From: Thermoflavimicrobium dichotomicum
GTDB taxonomy: Bacteria > Bacillota > Bacilli > Thermoactinomycetales > Thermoactinomycetaceae
Direction of reading: 5' to 3'
Assembly (NCBI RefSeq): GCF_900114055.1
Contig: NZ_FORR01000012.1
Location: 51,704 to 115,703, forward strand
Length of the DNA stretch: 64,000 nt
Part shown: in pieces, positions 63,913 through 64,000 of the stretch
Layout: every line of letters starts with the position of its first letter
Position numbering within the stretch: the stretch's first letter is position 1
Made by a program: the position numbers and the translations under genes
The notes under the pieces: generated by a model
Told to the model about the DNA's origin: nothing
What the model saw: only the letters and a program-made list of their open reading frames with translations
Databases searched by the model: none

Positions 63913-64000
63913 TGAACCCCGTTTGTCCAGACATTTAAGCAACATTTGAAGTTATAGATTGACGAAACTCTTTAGGGGATAAATATCCCAAAGCAGAATG
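63913..64000 (-). mobile_element. second copy of the IS3 element, inverted and cut by the window edge
   Basis: The 88 bases are the reverse complement of the right end of the element at 43231-44459, including the terminal TGAACCCC repeat, the orfB stop and the codons for the SITSNVA end. Both copies have TTAAG directly outside the right end. Confidence 0.92.

Noticed and set aside
1..64000. CRISPR arrays, rRNA or tRNA genes, prophage modules
   Set aside because: No regularly spaced repeats, rRNA cores, tRNA cloverleaf signatures, or phage structural genes were seen.

Overview
The window looks like chromosome from an endospore-forming, low-to-moderate GC Bacillota of the Bacilli type. The reasons are strong AGGAGG-like ribosome binding sites, frequent TTG and GTG starts, a YyaC-type spore protein, an Erm(D)-like methylase with a Bacillus-style leader peptide, and IS200/IS605 and IS3 elements. 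I cannot name the genus. The dominant theme is acyl-CoA metabolism, interrupted by regions rich in decayed mobile DNA and broken genes.

0-14 kb: a fatty-acyl-CoA ligase; a Cys/Met PLP lyase; a VanX-type dipeptidase; a HelD-type helicase; a CaiB/BaiF CoA-transferase followed by a vestigial thiolase 5' end and an SDR dehydrogenase; an erm gene preceded by an RLR leader peptide, an intrinsic terminator and an SD-sequestering hairpin; a frameshifted PepSY gene; and KptA.

14-31.5 kb: an IS605-type derivative without tnpB that carries a strongly structured RNA-like segment, then a sigma-54 regulated fatty-acid region. fadH and an enoyl-CoA hydratase/3-hydroxyacyl-CoA dehydrogenase pair diverge from back-to-back -24/-12 promoters. 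A twelve-gene operon (17.7-29.7 kb) follows, with its own -24/-12 promoter and a 19-bp inverted repeat that resembles an enhancer. It encodes acyl-CoA dehydrogenase, ligase, 3-hydroxyacyl-CoA dehydrogenase, thiolase, a two-subunit CoA-transferase, a complete Liv-type ABC importer and a second thiolase. A convergent PAS-AAA-HTH sigma-54 activator sits at its end. Together these look like an uptake, activation and beta-oxidation module for an unidentified carboxylic acid.

31.5-46.8 kb: accessory DNA. It holds a HIT-like gene cut by a tnpB element, an AraC gene frameshifted in a poly-A run, a collapsed tnpA-tnpB element with an intact-looking 3' RNA region, pnuC-nadR, two EamA exporters, a gamma-glutamyltransferase-like gene, yyaC, repeated IS605-like left ends, an IS3 element with an in-frame stop, a DUF2975/HTH pair and a BASS transporter.

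47-64 kb: a propionate/methylmalonyl-CoA block. An acyl-CoA synthetase (acsA-like) diverges from a TetR gene. Next comes an operon of biotin carrier, both methylmalonyl-CoA mutase subunits, MeaB, methylmalonyl-CoA epimerase, carboxyltransferase, a second carrier-like protein lacking the biotin lysine, and biotin carboxylase. These would convert propionyl-CoA to succinyl-CoA. An LCAD/IVD-type acyl-CoA dehydrogenase and a second, AcoR-like sigma-54 activator follow. The window ends in a GNAT pseudogene cut by a second, inverted copy of the same IS3 element.
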